A stretch of 5,728 nt of DNA, taken from NCBI GenBank assembly GCA_019115345.1, contig DXDV01000190.1, forward strand, positions 1 to 5,728, read 5' to 3'. Below, in pieces: positions 1 through 5,444 of this stretch. The notes below the pieces were generated by a model. It made no database searches and was not told the origin of the DNA. It was given only the letters and a program-made list of their open reading frames with translations. The stretch is from Candidatus Intestinimonas stercorigallinarum (GTDB taxonomy: Bacteria; Bacillota; Clostridia; Oscillospirales; Oscillospiraceae). Every line of letters starts with the position of its first letter. Position 1 is the first letter of the stretch. A program made the position numbers and the translations under genes.

Positions 1-1
1 C

Positions 2-109
2 ATCTACGCCGCCGTTATCATGACCATCGGCGTGGTGAACGCCATCGTCACCCAGATCTACAAGAAGAAGGTCCTGGGGAAGGAAACTGTCCAACAGGAC
101 GAGGTTTAA
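2..109 (+). CDS. C-terminal end of a membrane protein, probably a transporter (partial)
   Basis: Only the last 35 codons are inside the window, ending at TAA 107-109. The visible peptide has a hydrophobic stretch (roughly residues 1-20 of the fragment, rich in I, V, A, T and M), which looks like a final transmembrane helix. It is followed by a lysine cluster (KKK) and a short polar tail ending in QQDEV. A positive patch after the last helix suggests the C-terminus is cytoplasmic. The gene lies 31 nt before the FAD-linked hydroxyacid dehydrogenase on the same strand with no terminator between them, so co-transcription is likely. By analogy with lactate or glycolate utilisation clusters it could be a carboxylate permease, but this fragment cannot identify the family. 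Confidence 0.6.
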   Translation: MYAAVIMTIGVVNAIVTQIYKKKVLGKETVQQDEV

Positions 110-140
110 CTGCTCGATCAAGAAAGGGGTATGAACAGCA

Positions 141-1532
141 ATGAAACAGGAATTCATCGACGCGCTCGTCGGCATCTGCGGCCAGGACTATGTCTACTAC
201 ACCAAGGAGGACGTTGCGGGCTATCTCTACGATGAGACCGAGGAGTATGTCCGCCCCAAGGCCTGCGAGGACTGCCTGGTGGTCCGTCCCGGCACCTACG
301 AGGAGGTCTCCAAGATCCTCCAGTGGGCCAACGAGACCAAGACGCCCATCATCCCCCGCGGCGGCGGCACCGGCGCCTGCGGCGCCGCCATCCCCACCAT
401 CCCCTCGGTCATCATGTCCATGGAGCGGTTCAAGGAGATCGTGGAGGTGGACGAGACCAACATGATGATCACCTGCCAGACCGGCGTCACCCTGGCCAAG
501 CTCAACGATTACCTCAACGAGCACGTCCACGCCCTGTATTTCCCCTGCCACCCCGGCGACGAGGGGGCGCAGGTGGGCGGCATGTGCATTGAGAACGCCG
601 GCGGCGTCCGGGCCGTGAAGCACGGCATCATGCGCAGCTACGTCAAGGGCATGAAGGTCTGCCTGCCCAACGGCGAGATCGTCCAGTTCGGCGGCAAGCT
701 GGTGAAGAACAACATGGGCTACGACCTGATGCACCTGCTGGTGGGCTCCGAGGGCACCCTGGCCGTGGTGCTGGAGGCCACGCTGAAGCTCTATCCCCGC
801 CTGGACTACACCGGCGCCCTGGTCTGCTCCTTCAAGGACACCGAGTCCGCCGTCAAGTCGGTGGGCGAGGTGCAGAAGGCCGGCATCATCCCCCTGGCCG
901 TGGAGTACATGGACCGCGACATCGCCGTGGAGACCGCCAAGCGCATCAGCAAGAGCTGGCCCATGAACGACGAGGGCTGCGTGGACCTCATCTACATGGT
1001 GGAGGAGGCCACGGAGGACGCCCTCTATGAGACCGCCGGCACCATTGCCGAGCTGTGCGAGAGCAACGGCGCCGTGGGCTCCGTCATCGCCGAGAACGAG
1101 AAGGAGCAGCGCAACATCCTGGAGATCCGCTCCGCCATCTACGAGGTCTTTAAGCCCGAGTTCGTGGACTCCCTGGACACCGCCGTGCCGGTGGCCCATA
1201 TCGGCGACCTCCTTCGGGACATCGACGCCATCGCCGAGAAGTACGGCACCCGCAGCCCCCGCTTCGGCCACGTGGCCGACGGCAACTTCCACAATTTCAT
1301 CCTGATGGTGGACGGCAAGGTGCCCGAGTGGGCCGATGACATGCGCCGGGACATCTACAAGGCCGCCCTGAAGTACGGCGGGACCGTCACCGCCGAGCAC
1401 GGCACCGGCAAGACCCGGAAGCCCTACATGGAGCTCCAGTACACCCCCCACGTCCTGGAGATCATGCGCAACGTCAAGCGGGCGTTTGATCCCAACAACA
1501 TCCTCAACCCCGGCGTGATCGTGGACCTGTAA
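141..1532 (+). CDS. FAD-linked 2-hydroxyacid dehydrogenase (glycolate oxidase GlcD / D-lactate dehydrogenase family)
   Basis: A 463-residue flavoprotein of the VAO/PCMH fold, predicted to oxidise a 2-hydroxyacid such as lactate or glycolate to the 2-oxoacid. The N-terminal FAD domain shows the pyrophosphate-binding loop PRGGGTGACGAA (residues 72-83), the block GGMCIENAGG (146-155) and GYDLMHLLVGSEGTL (193-207). The C-terminal oxidase domain shows GHVADGNFH (376-384, the family's GHxGDGNxH signature), AEHGTGKTRK (418-427) and the usual ending DPNNILNPG (450-458). Length fits the GlcD/LctD group. The start at ATG 141 has an AAAGGGG site 11 nt upstream; an ATG at 131 is out of frame. It follows a membrane protein gene and ends 15 nt before a terminator. 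No iron-sulfur cluster motif or Etf subunit is encoded in view. In clostridia such enzymes often work with EtfAB, but that cannot be tested here. Family is sure; substrate and stereochemistry are not. Confidence 0.93.
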   Translation: MKQEFIDALVGICGQDYVYYTKEDVAGYLYDETEEYVRPKACEDCLVVRPGTYEEVSKILQWANETKTPIIPRGGGTGACGAAIPTIPSVIMSMERFKEIVEVDETNMMITCQTGVTLAKLNDYLNEHVHALYFPCHPGDEGAQVGGMCIENAGGVRAVKHGIMRSYVKGMKVCLPNGEIVQFGGKLVKNNMGYDLMHLLVGSEGTLAVVLEATLKLYPRLDYTGALVCSFKDTESAVKSVGEVQKAGIIPLAVEYMDRDIAVETAKRISKSWPMNDEGCVDLIYMVEEATEDALYETAGTIAELCESNGAVGSVIAENEKEQRNILEIRSAIYEVFKPEFVDSLDTAVPVAHIGDLLRDIDAIAEKYGTRSPRFGHVADGNFHNFILMVDGKVPEWADDMRRDIYKAALKYGGTVTAEHGTGKTRKPYMELQYTPHVLEIMRNVKRAFDPNNILNPGVIVDL

Positions 1533-1547
1533 GCCGGTTTCTGAACA

Positions 1548-1583
1548 AAATGCCCGGCCACCTCAAGAGGTGGCCGGGCATTT
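1548..1583. terminator. Bidirectional intrinsic terminator between convergent genes
   Basis: A perfect 14-bp inverted repeat (1551-1564 with 1567-1580) is flanked by AAA on the left and TTT on the right, which extend the pairing to 17 bp. Closing pairs near the 2-nt apex must open to form a real loop. On the plus strand the hairpin is followed by TTTCTG, and on the minus strand by TTTTGTTC. It therefore suits both the hydroxyacid dehydrogenase (stop at 1532) and glyA (minus-strand stop at 1651), with no other terminator between them. Confidence 0.9.
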
Positions 1584-1650
1584 CTGCGTTCCGCGTGACA
1601 TCATATAAATGATAGTGATAAACCGCGTTTGGGGGAGATCCGTCAGGCGC

Positions 1651-2892
1651 TCACTGATAGAGGGGGTGCTTGGCGCACATGTCGGCCACGGCGGCCCGGA
1701 TGGCGTCGGCCTTGGCGTCGAAGTCGGTGGCGGTCTGCCAGATGAGGGAGCCGATGACCTTCATCTCCTCCACGCCGAAGCCGCGGGTGGTGACGGCGGG
1801 GGTGCCCACCCGGATGCCGCTGGTGACGAAGGGCTTCTCGGGGTCGTTGGGGATGGCGTTCTTGTTGACGGTGATGTGGACCTCGTCCAGCCGCCTTTCC
1901 AGCTCCTTGCCGGTGATGTGGGCCTTGCGCAGGTCCACCAGCATCAGGTGGTTGTCGGTGCCGCCGGAGACCAGGTCGAAGCCGGCGCCGGTGAGGGACT
2001 GGGCCAGGACGGCGGCGTTCTCCACGATGCGGGCCTGGTAGTCCTTGAACTCGGGCTTGAGGGCCTCGCCGAAGGCCACCGCCTTGGCGGCGATGATGTG
2101 GAGGAGGGGACCGCCCTGGGAGCCGGGGAAGATGGCGGAGTCGATCTTCTTGGCCAGCGCCTCCTTGCAGAGGATCATGCCGCCCCGGGGGCCCCGGAGG
2201 GTCTTGTGGGTGGTGGTGCTGACCACGTCGGCGTAGGGGACGGGGGAGGGGTGGAGGCCGGCGGCCACCAGTCCGGCGATGTGGGCCATGTCCACGAAGA
2301 GATAGGCCCCCACCTCATGGGCGATGTCGGCAAAGGTCTTGAAGTCGATGACGCGGGGATAGGCGGAGGCGCCGGCAATGATCATCTTGGGCTTGTGCTG
2401 CCGGGCCAGGTCCCGGACCTGGTCGTAGTCGATGTAGCCCTGGTCGTTGAGGCCGTAGGAGACCATGTGGTAGTTCTTGCCGGAGAAATTCACCGGGGAG
2501 CCGTGGGTCAGGTGGCCGCCGTTGGCCAGGTCCATGCCCAGCACGGTGTCGCCGTGCTCGCACAGGGCCTGGTAGACGGCGTAGTTGGCCTGGGCGCCGG
2601 AGTGGGGCTGGACGTTGGCGTGGTCGGCGCCGAAGAGCTTGCAGGCCCGGTCCCGGGCGATGTTCTCGGTGACGTCCACCTCCTGGCAGCCGCCGTAGTA
2701 GCGCTTGCCGGGATAGCCCTCGGCGTACTTGTTGGTGAGCACCGTGCCCATGGCCGCCAGCACCGCCTCGCTGACGATGTTCTCAGAGGCGATGAGCTCA
2801 ATGTTCCGGCGCTGCCGGGCCAGCTCGGCCGTGATGGTAGCGCCCACTTCGGGGTCGCTGGCGGTGAGGAAATCGATCATTTCTTGTACCAT
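1651..2892 (-). CDS. glyA: Serine hydroxymethyltransferase
   Basis: A 413-residue cytoplasmic PLP enzyme that converts serine and tetrahydrofolate to glycine and 5,10-methylene-tetrahydrofolate, the main source of one-carbon units. The PLP-lysine motif STTTHKTLRGPRGG is present with the Schiff-base lysine at K230 (codon 2203-2205), close to K229 of E. coli GlyA. Other family blocks are LIASENIVS (33-41), YAEGYPGKRYYGG (56-68), QPHSGAQANYAVY (95-107) and VDMAHIAGLVAAG (200-212). Length is typical and no residue is missing. The start is placed at the ATG at 2892 because AGAGGTG lies 8 nt upstream of it; the ATG at 2910 and the TTG at 2913 have no ribosome binding site. The gene is monocistronic, divergent from nth, and converges on the terminator at 1548-1583. 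Confidence 0.97.
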   Translation of the reverse strand: MVQEMIDFLTASDPEVGATITAELARQRRNIELIASENIVSEAVLAAMGTVLTNKYAEGYPGKRYYGGCQEVDVTENIARDRACKLFGADHANVQPHSGAQANYAVYQALCEHGDTVLGMDLANGGHLTHGSPVNFSGKNYHMVSYGLNDQGYIDYDQVRDLARQHKPKMIIAGASAYPRVIDFKTFADIAHEVGAYLFVDMAHIAGLVAAGLHPSPVPYADVVSTTTHKTLRGPRGGMILCKEALAKKIDSAIFPGSQGGPLLHIIAAKAVAFGEALKPEFKDYQARIVENAAVLAQSLTGAGFDLVSGGTDNHLMLVDLRKAHITGKELERRLDEVHITVNKNAIPNDPEKPFVTSGIRVGTPAVTTRGFGVEEMKVIGSLIWQTATDFDAKADAIRAAVADMCAKHPLYQ

Positions 2893-2943
2893 TGCCGTCG
2901 CACCTCTCATCAAGGATGTAGTGTGTCAAAGTGACATGAAATC

Positions 2944-2972
2944 ATTATACCGGAACTGCGGGAGAAATACAA
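2944..2972 (-). promoter_or_regulatory. Predicted glyA promoter
   Basis: On the minus strand a perfect TATAAT (-10, 2944-2949) lies 17 bp from TTGTAT (-35, 2967-2972). Transcription would start near 2937, giving a leader of about 45 nt before the glyA start codon. That is too short for a glycine or other known riboswitch. Confidence 0.7.
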
Positions 2973-3015
2973 TTGTCATTCTTGGAAAAACACAGTCGCA
3001 TTTCCCCTCTATTTA

Positions 3016-3024
3016 TGGTATGAT
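3016..3024 (+). promoter_or_regulatory. Predicted extended -10 promoter for nth
   Basis: TGGTATGAT forms an extended -10 element (TGn at 3016-3018, TATGAT at 3019-3024). No good -35 hexamer is found at 16-18 bp, which is usual for extended -10 promoters. It lies in the only AT-rich stretch before nth. Transcription starting near 3031 would give a leader of about 80 nt that includes the GC-rich hairpins before nth. Confidence 0.5.
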
Positions 3025-3034
3025 GATGTCTGCT

Positions 3035-3096
3035 GGCTCGACCGCCCGGCGGCCGAGCCCCGCGGAGAAGGCGCGGCGGCCGGGGGACGGCCGCCG
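3035..3096 (+). other. GC-rich leader hairpins upstream of nth
   Basis: Two inverted repeats lie in the predicted nth 5' leader: GGCTCG (3035-3040) with CGAGCC (3054-3059), and a 9-bp stem CGGCGGCCG (3074-3082) with CGGCCGCCG (3088-3096) around a 5-nt loop. The second ends 2 nt before the AAGGAAGG ribosome binding site (3099-3106). No T-tract follows, so it is not a standard terminator. It could affect translation initiation or mRNA stability; it matches no riboswitch class I recognise. Confidence 0.45.
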
Positions 3097-3112
3097 GAAA
3101 GGAAGGTCCCGT

Positions 3113-3757
3113 ATGACGAAGAAAGAGCGGGCCGGGGCCGTGGTGGAGGCCCTCAAGGCCCTTTACCCGGAGGGCATCTGCTCCCTCAACTACCCCAAGC
3201 CCTACGAGCTGTTGTTTTCGGTGCGCCTGGCGGCCCAGTGCACCGACGAGCGGGTGAACCTGGTGACCCCCGCCCTTTTCGCCCGCTATCCCACCCTGGA
3301 GGCCCTGGCGGAGGCCGACGTGTCCGAGGTGGAGGGGTACATCCACTCCACCGGCTTTTTCCGGGCCAAGGCGCGGGACATCGTGGCCGCCTCCCGGATG
3401 CTGCTGGAGCGGTTCGGCGGAAGGGTGCCCGACAACATGGAGGACCTGCTGGAGCTCCCCGGCGTGGGCCGCAAGACGGCCAACCTCATTTTGGGGGACG
3501 TCTATCACGTCCCCGGCGTGGTGGTGGCCGACACCCACTGCATCCGCATCTCGGGCAAGCTGGGGCTCACCGACGGCACCAAGGACCCGGCCAAGGTGGA
3601 GGCGCAGCTGCGGAAGGTCCTCCCCCCGGAGGAGTCCAACGACTTCTGCCACCGGCTGGTCCTCCACGGCCGGGCGGTGTGCACCGCCCGGAAGCCCGAC
3701 TGCCAGAGCTGCGCCCTGCGGCCCTGGTGCGCCTTTTTCCAAAAGAGCGCCAAGTGA
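3113..3757 (+). CDS. nth: Endonuclease III (DNA glycosylase/AP lyase)
   Basis: A 214-residue base-excision repair enzyme that removes oxidised pyrimidines and cleaves the DNA at the abasic site. The helix-hairpin-helix motif LPGVGRKTANLIL (115-127) carries the catalytic lysine K121, and VVADTHCIRIS (137-147) carries the catalytic aspartate D140. The C-terminal [4Fe-4S] ligands are C190, C197, C200 and C206, with the exact C-x6-C-x2-C-x5-C spacing of the family. Length matches E. coli Nth (211 residues). The start at ATG 3113 has a strong AAGGAAGG site 6 nt upstream. The reading frame stays open back to 2729, but that extension runs through the intergenic region and antisense glyA and is not credible. 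The gene stands between glyA (divergent) and the T-box promoter, which begins only 31 nt after its stop. No terminator is visible after nth. Confidence 0.96.
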   Translation: MTKKERAGAVVEALKALYPEGICSLNYPKPYELLFSVRLAAQCTDERVNLVTPALFARYPTLEALAEADVSEVEGYIHSTGFFRAKARDIVAASRMLLERFGGRVPDNMEDLLELPGVGRKTANLILGDVYHVPGVVVADTHCIRISGKLGLTDGTKDPAKVEAQLRKVLPPEESNDFCHRLVLHGRAVCTARKPDCQSCALRPWCAFFQKSAK

Positions 3758-3761
3758 GCCC

Positions 3762-3801
3762 GTGCGCCCGGTCTTTCCCGTGTGCGCCTTGACTTTCCCG
3801 G
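3762..3801 (+). repeat. Imperfect 20-bp tandem repeat overlapping the T-box operon promoter
   Basis: Two adjacent 20-bp units (3762-3781 and 3782-3801) match at 16 of 20 positions. Both begin GTGCGCC and both contain CTTTCCCG. The second unit contains the -35 hexamer TTGACT (3789-3794). A further GTGCGCC occurs at 3727-3733 inside nth, but outside the 20-bp register. This may be a chance duplication or a pair of protein-binding sites. Confidence 0.4.
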
Positions 3802-3817
3802 AAAATTCACGTATAAT
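3789..3817 (+). promoter_or_regulatory. Promoter of the T-box / valS operon
   Basis: TTGACT (-35, 3789-3794) and a perfect TATAAT (-10, 3812-3817) are separated by exactly 17 bp, close to the sigma-A consensus. Transcription should start near 3824-3826, so the untranslated leader before the first gene is about 410 nt. It is the best promoter-like sequence in the window. Confidence 0.85.
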
Positions 3818-3834
3818 CAGGCTTGAAAGAATTG

Positions 3835-3950
3835 GCCGGGCTGGGACTGCGCGCGCATGCGGCCCGCAGGTCCCCAAAGCAGCGAAAGCTGGCGGACGCC
3901 GCGGCCGGAACATGGTCGTATGGCGCCGGGAAGGACTGGCCCAGACCGGC
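3835..3950 (+). other. Structured leader segment of unknown role, upstream of T-box Stem I
   Basis: This stretch is transcribed from the promoter above but precedes the recognisable T-box Stem I. Its ends can pair: GCCGG (3835-3839) with CCGGC (3946-3950), and CTGGG (3841-3845) with CCCAG (3940-3944), separated by one G/A mismatch. Inside are a hairpin with GGGACTGCG (3843-3851) pairing to 3865-3874 around a single bulged G, which competes for three bases of the outer stem, and a small CAGC-GAAA-GCTG tetraloop hairpin (3880-3891). No open reading frame with a ribosome binding site was found, and no known riboswitch or small RNA class is recognised. It may only be spacer RNA or an extra folding domain. 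Confidence 0.45.
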
Positions 3951-3955
3951 AGTTA

Positions 3956-4202
3956 CAGGCGAAGAAGGGAAGGAGTACGCCCATTTCCCGGGTGCAGAGA
4001 GGAGCCGGCTGGTGAAAGGCTCCCTGGGGAGGGGCGGAAGGTGGTCCCGGAACCCCGCGGCCCAAGGGCTGGTCCCCATCCGGACAAGCCGTGGCGTGGA
4101 TCCGCGTTATGGAGCAAAGTGCGGGCGGGTACGCCGTCCGAATTCAGGTGGTACCGCGGAAGGATTCGCCCTGAAGCCCTTACGGCTTCAGGGCATTCTT
4201 TG
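3956..4202 (+). promoter_or_regulatory. T-box riboswitch, predicted tRNA-Val specific
   Basis: A transcription-attenuating leader that binds uncharged tRNA and then lets transcription continue. Stem I: AGTA (3974-3977) on the 5' side of the specifier loop, helix CGCCC/GGGCG (3978-3982 with 4032-4036), AG-bulge CAGAGAG (3995-4001), and distal stem GGAGCC/GGCTCC (4001-4006 with 4018-4023) capped by a loop carrying CTGGTGAAA. The 3' side of the specifier loop reads GAAG-GTG-G (4037-4044), which aligns with GAAA-GGC-A of glycine T-boxes and gives GTG (4041-4043) as a valine specifier. A Stem II-like hairpin lies at 4067-4090 and Stem III at 4122-4140. The T-box AGGTGGTACCGCG is at 4146-4158. Its TGGT bulge (4149-4152) predicts discriminator base A73, as in tRNA-Val, whereas tRNA-Gly would need TGGA. 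The antiterminator pairs TTCAGG (4143-4148) with CCTGAA (4170-4175). Two genes downstream lies valS, which fits the valine reading. Confidence 0.95.
4168..4201 (+). terminator. Regulated intrinsic terminator of the T-box
   Basis: A perfect 11-bp stem (4168-4178 with 4184-4194) and a 5-nt loop are followed by ATTCTTT. Its 5' arm contains the CCTGAA (4170-4175) that pairs with TTCAGG (4143-4148) in the antiterminator, so the two structures exclude each other. When tRNA is charged the terminator should form and shut off the operon. The T-run is interrupted, so termination may be incomplete. Confidence 0.9.
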
Positions 4203-4235
4203 TATACAGCGGGAAAAGAAAGGCGGCGGGACGCG

Positions 4236-4844
4236 ATGGCGCTCTTCCGGGTCAAAATGACGGGAAAGGTATTCTCTGACTGCACGCAGCAATATATCCT
4301 GTTCCGGCGGGCCAGGGACCTGGCCGGGGCCGGCTTCAAGGCCGTGGTCCTTTTGGAGGCGGCGGCAGCGGCTGCCGCCCTGGTCCTGGCCGTCACCCAG
4401 CAGGGCAGCCTTCCCATGCGGATCTTCTACCTCCTGGCCGCCGTCTTTTTGGCGTGGCAGGCTGTGGGCAAGCTCCTGGGCCGGGACACCCGGGCCTACC
4501 TCCGGCGGGCCAGGGCCCAGCCCCTCTCCCCGGAGGACGCGGCCAAGGAGCTGGAGGTGGTCTTTGACGAGGACGGCTGCCTTCTGCGGGCGCCGGGGAC
4601 CACGCTGCCCGGCCGGGACGTGGAGGAACAGAGGCTGTTTTCCTATGACCAGGTGAGCGGCCTGTTCCGCTCGGAGCGCCACCTGTTGGCGGCCAGCAAG
4701 GGGGCTGCCAGCATCTGCCTGCCCCTGGAGGGCCTGGAGGGCGGCTCCGAAGAGGAGCTGACCGCCTTCCTGGAGGCGCGCTGCGGCCGGAAGACGCAGT
4801 ACTACGCACTGGATACCGATGCCTTCCGGGCGCTGCTGCGGTAG
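4236..4844 (+). CDS. Small two-helix membrane protein, YcxB-like (first gene of the T-box operon)
   Basis: A 202-residue protein of unknown function. Residues 1-33 are polar and basic. Two hydrophobic helices follow at about 34-54 (alanine-rich) and 61-81, then a basic patch and a soluble C-terminal domain (about 100-185). That domain has the pattern of YcxB-like proteins: ELEVVFDEDG, then LFSYDQVSGLFRSERHLLAA, then ICLPLEGL and a terminal helix. The YcxB-like assignment is by pattern memory and is moderate. The start is taken at ATG 4236, with AAAGG 12 nt upstream; the next in-frame ATG at 4257 has no ribosome binding site. The frame is open much further upstream, but only because it crosses the T-box leader. 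The gene begins 41 nt after the T-box terminator, so it should be induced when tRNA-Val is uncharged. It is followed 28 nt later by a protein of the same layout. Confidence 0.82.
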   Translation: MALFRVKMTGKVFSDCTQQYILFRRARDLAGAGFKAVVLLEAAAAAAALVLAVTQQGSLPMRIFYLLAAVFLAWQAVGKLLGRDTRAYLRRARAQPLSPEDAAKELEVVFDEDGCLLRAPGTTLPGRDVEEQRLFSYDQVSGLFRSERHLLAASKGAASICLPLEGLEGGSEEELTAFLEARCGRKTQYYALDTDAFRALLR

Positions 4845-4872
4845 CGGAGGAGGACAGGAAAGGAAGAGATGT

Positions 4873-5382
4873 ATGGAACTCAAGGCAAAGACGCGATATG
4901 ACCGCCGGGATCTGGAGGCCTTCCAGCGGGGGGCGGACCGGATCTTCCGGTGGAGACGGGTGCGCCGGACGCGGACGCTGTTTCTGGTGACGGGCATCAT
5001 CGCCCTGGCGGCGGCGACCTTCGCCGATATGTCCGGGCTCATGCGGACCGTCGGCGGCGCGGTGGGCGCCATTCTGCTGGTCCGGGCGCTGCTGTCCTAT
5101 CCCATGGACGCCTGGACGGCCTCCCGCCGGCTCCCCAAGGGGGACCACAGCGTCTCCTTTACCTTCAAGGAGGAGGAGATGACGGTGGGGAACGATCAGG
5201 CCAGCGTGAAGCACGCTTACAGCGACCTGCTGGTGGCCGGGGAGACGGGGACCTACTTTTTCCTCTTCCTCAGCAGCCAGCTGGGGTATATCGTGGACAA
5301 GCGGAGCATGGCCGCCGGAGAGGCGGACATACTGCGGGAGCGGCTCGAAGCCGCCCTCGGCGAGCCGGTACAGGCTCTGTGA
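4873..5382 (+). CDS. Small two-helix membrane protein, YcxB-like (second gene of the T-box operon)
   Basis: A 169-residue protein of unknown function with the same layout as its upstream neighbour. It has a basic N-terminal region (about 1-33), two hydrophobic helices (about 34-52 and 57-76), and a soluble C-terminal domain (about 93-165) reading SFTFKEEEMTVGN, then HAYSDLLVAGETGTYFFLFLS, then YIVDKRSM and a final helix. The aromatic-rich strand followed by a DKRS-type turn is typical of YcxB-like domains. The start at ATG 4873 has AAAGGAAG 6 nt upstream; the ATG at 4869 is in another frame. The two neighbours are probably an old tandem duplication, since architecture is shared but sequence identity by eye is low. 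It lies 28 nt after the first gene and 62 nt before valS, with no convincing promoter or terminator in either gap. Confidence 0.84.
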   Translation: MELKAKTRYDRRDLEAFQRGADRIFRWRRVRRTRTLFLVTGIIALAAATFADMSGLMRTVGGAVGAILLVRALLSYPMDAWTASRRLPKGDHSVSFTFKEEEMTVGNDQASVKHAYSDLLVAGETGTYFFLFLSSQLGYIVDKRSMAAGEADILRERLEAALGEPVQAL

Positions 5383-5444
5383 GCCGCCCCGAGGGGGAAC
5401 CCTCCAAAGAGAACTGGAATAAGAATTGAGGATGTGAAACACCA

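Noticed and set aside
48..1451. Long minus-strand open frame (467 codons) opposite the hydroxyacid dehydrogenase
   Set aside because: Its product is a low-complexity string rich in G, V, A, L, D and H, as expected opposite a GC-rich gene. The plus-strand frame has all family motifs.
1600..1613. Small AT-rich inverted repeat (ATCAT-ATAA-ATGAT) downstream of glyA
   Set aside because: Five base pairs of A/T-rich stem is weak and has no T-tract. The nearby 14-bp GC-rich hairpin is the convincing terminator.
1609..2934. Long plus-strand open frame (441 codons) opposite glyA
   Set aside because: Low-complexity antisense shadow of a gene with complete SHMT motifs. It also overruns the glyA promoter.
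2893..2943. Glycine riboswitch or other leader element before glyA
   Set aside because: The predicted leader is only about 45 nt and shows no aptamer-like structure.
2729..3112. Possible 128-residue N-terminal extension of endonuclease III
   Set aside because: The in-frame extension is antisense to glyA and crosses the intergenic promoters. The strong ribosome binding site and normal family length support the start at 3113.
4037..4045. Reading the specifier as GGT (glycine), which could link the T-box to the nearby glyA
   Set aside because: The alignment with GAAA-GGC-A leaders favours GTG, the TGGT bulge does not fit the tRNA-Gly discriminator base, and glyA is on the other strand while valS lies downstream.
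3762..4235. Possible 158-residue N-terminal extension of the first YcxB-like protein
   Set aside because: This stretch contains the operon promoter, the T-box structures and a terminator. The translated sequence is basic low-complexity and has no ribosome binding site at its start.
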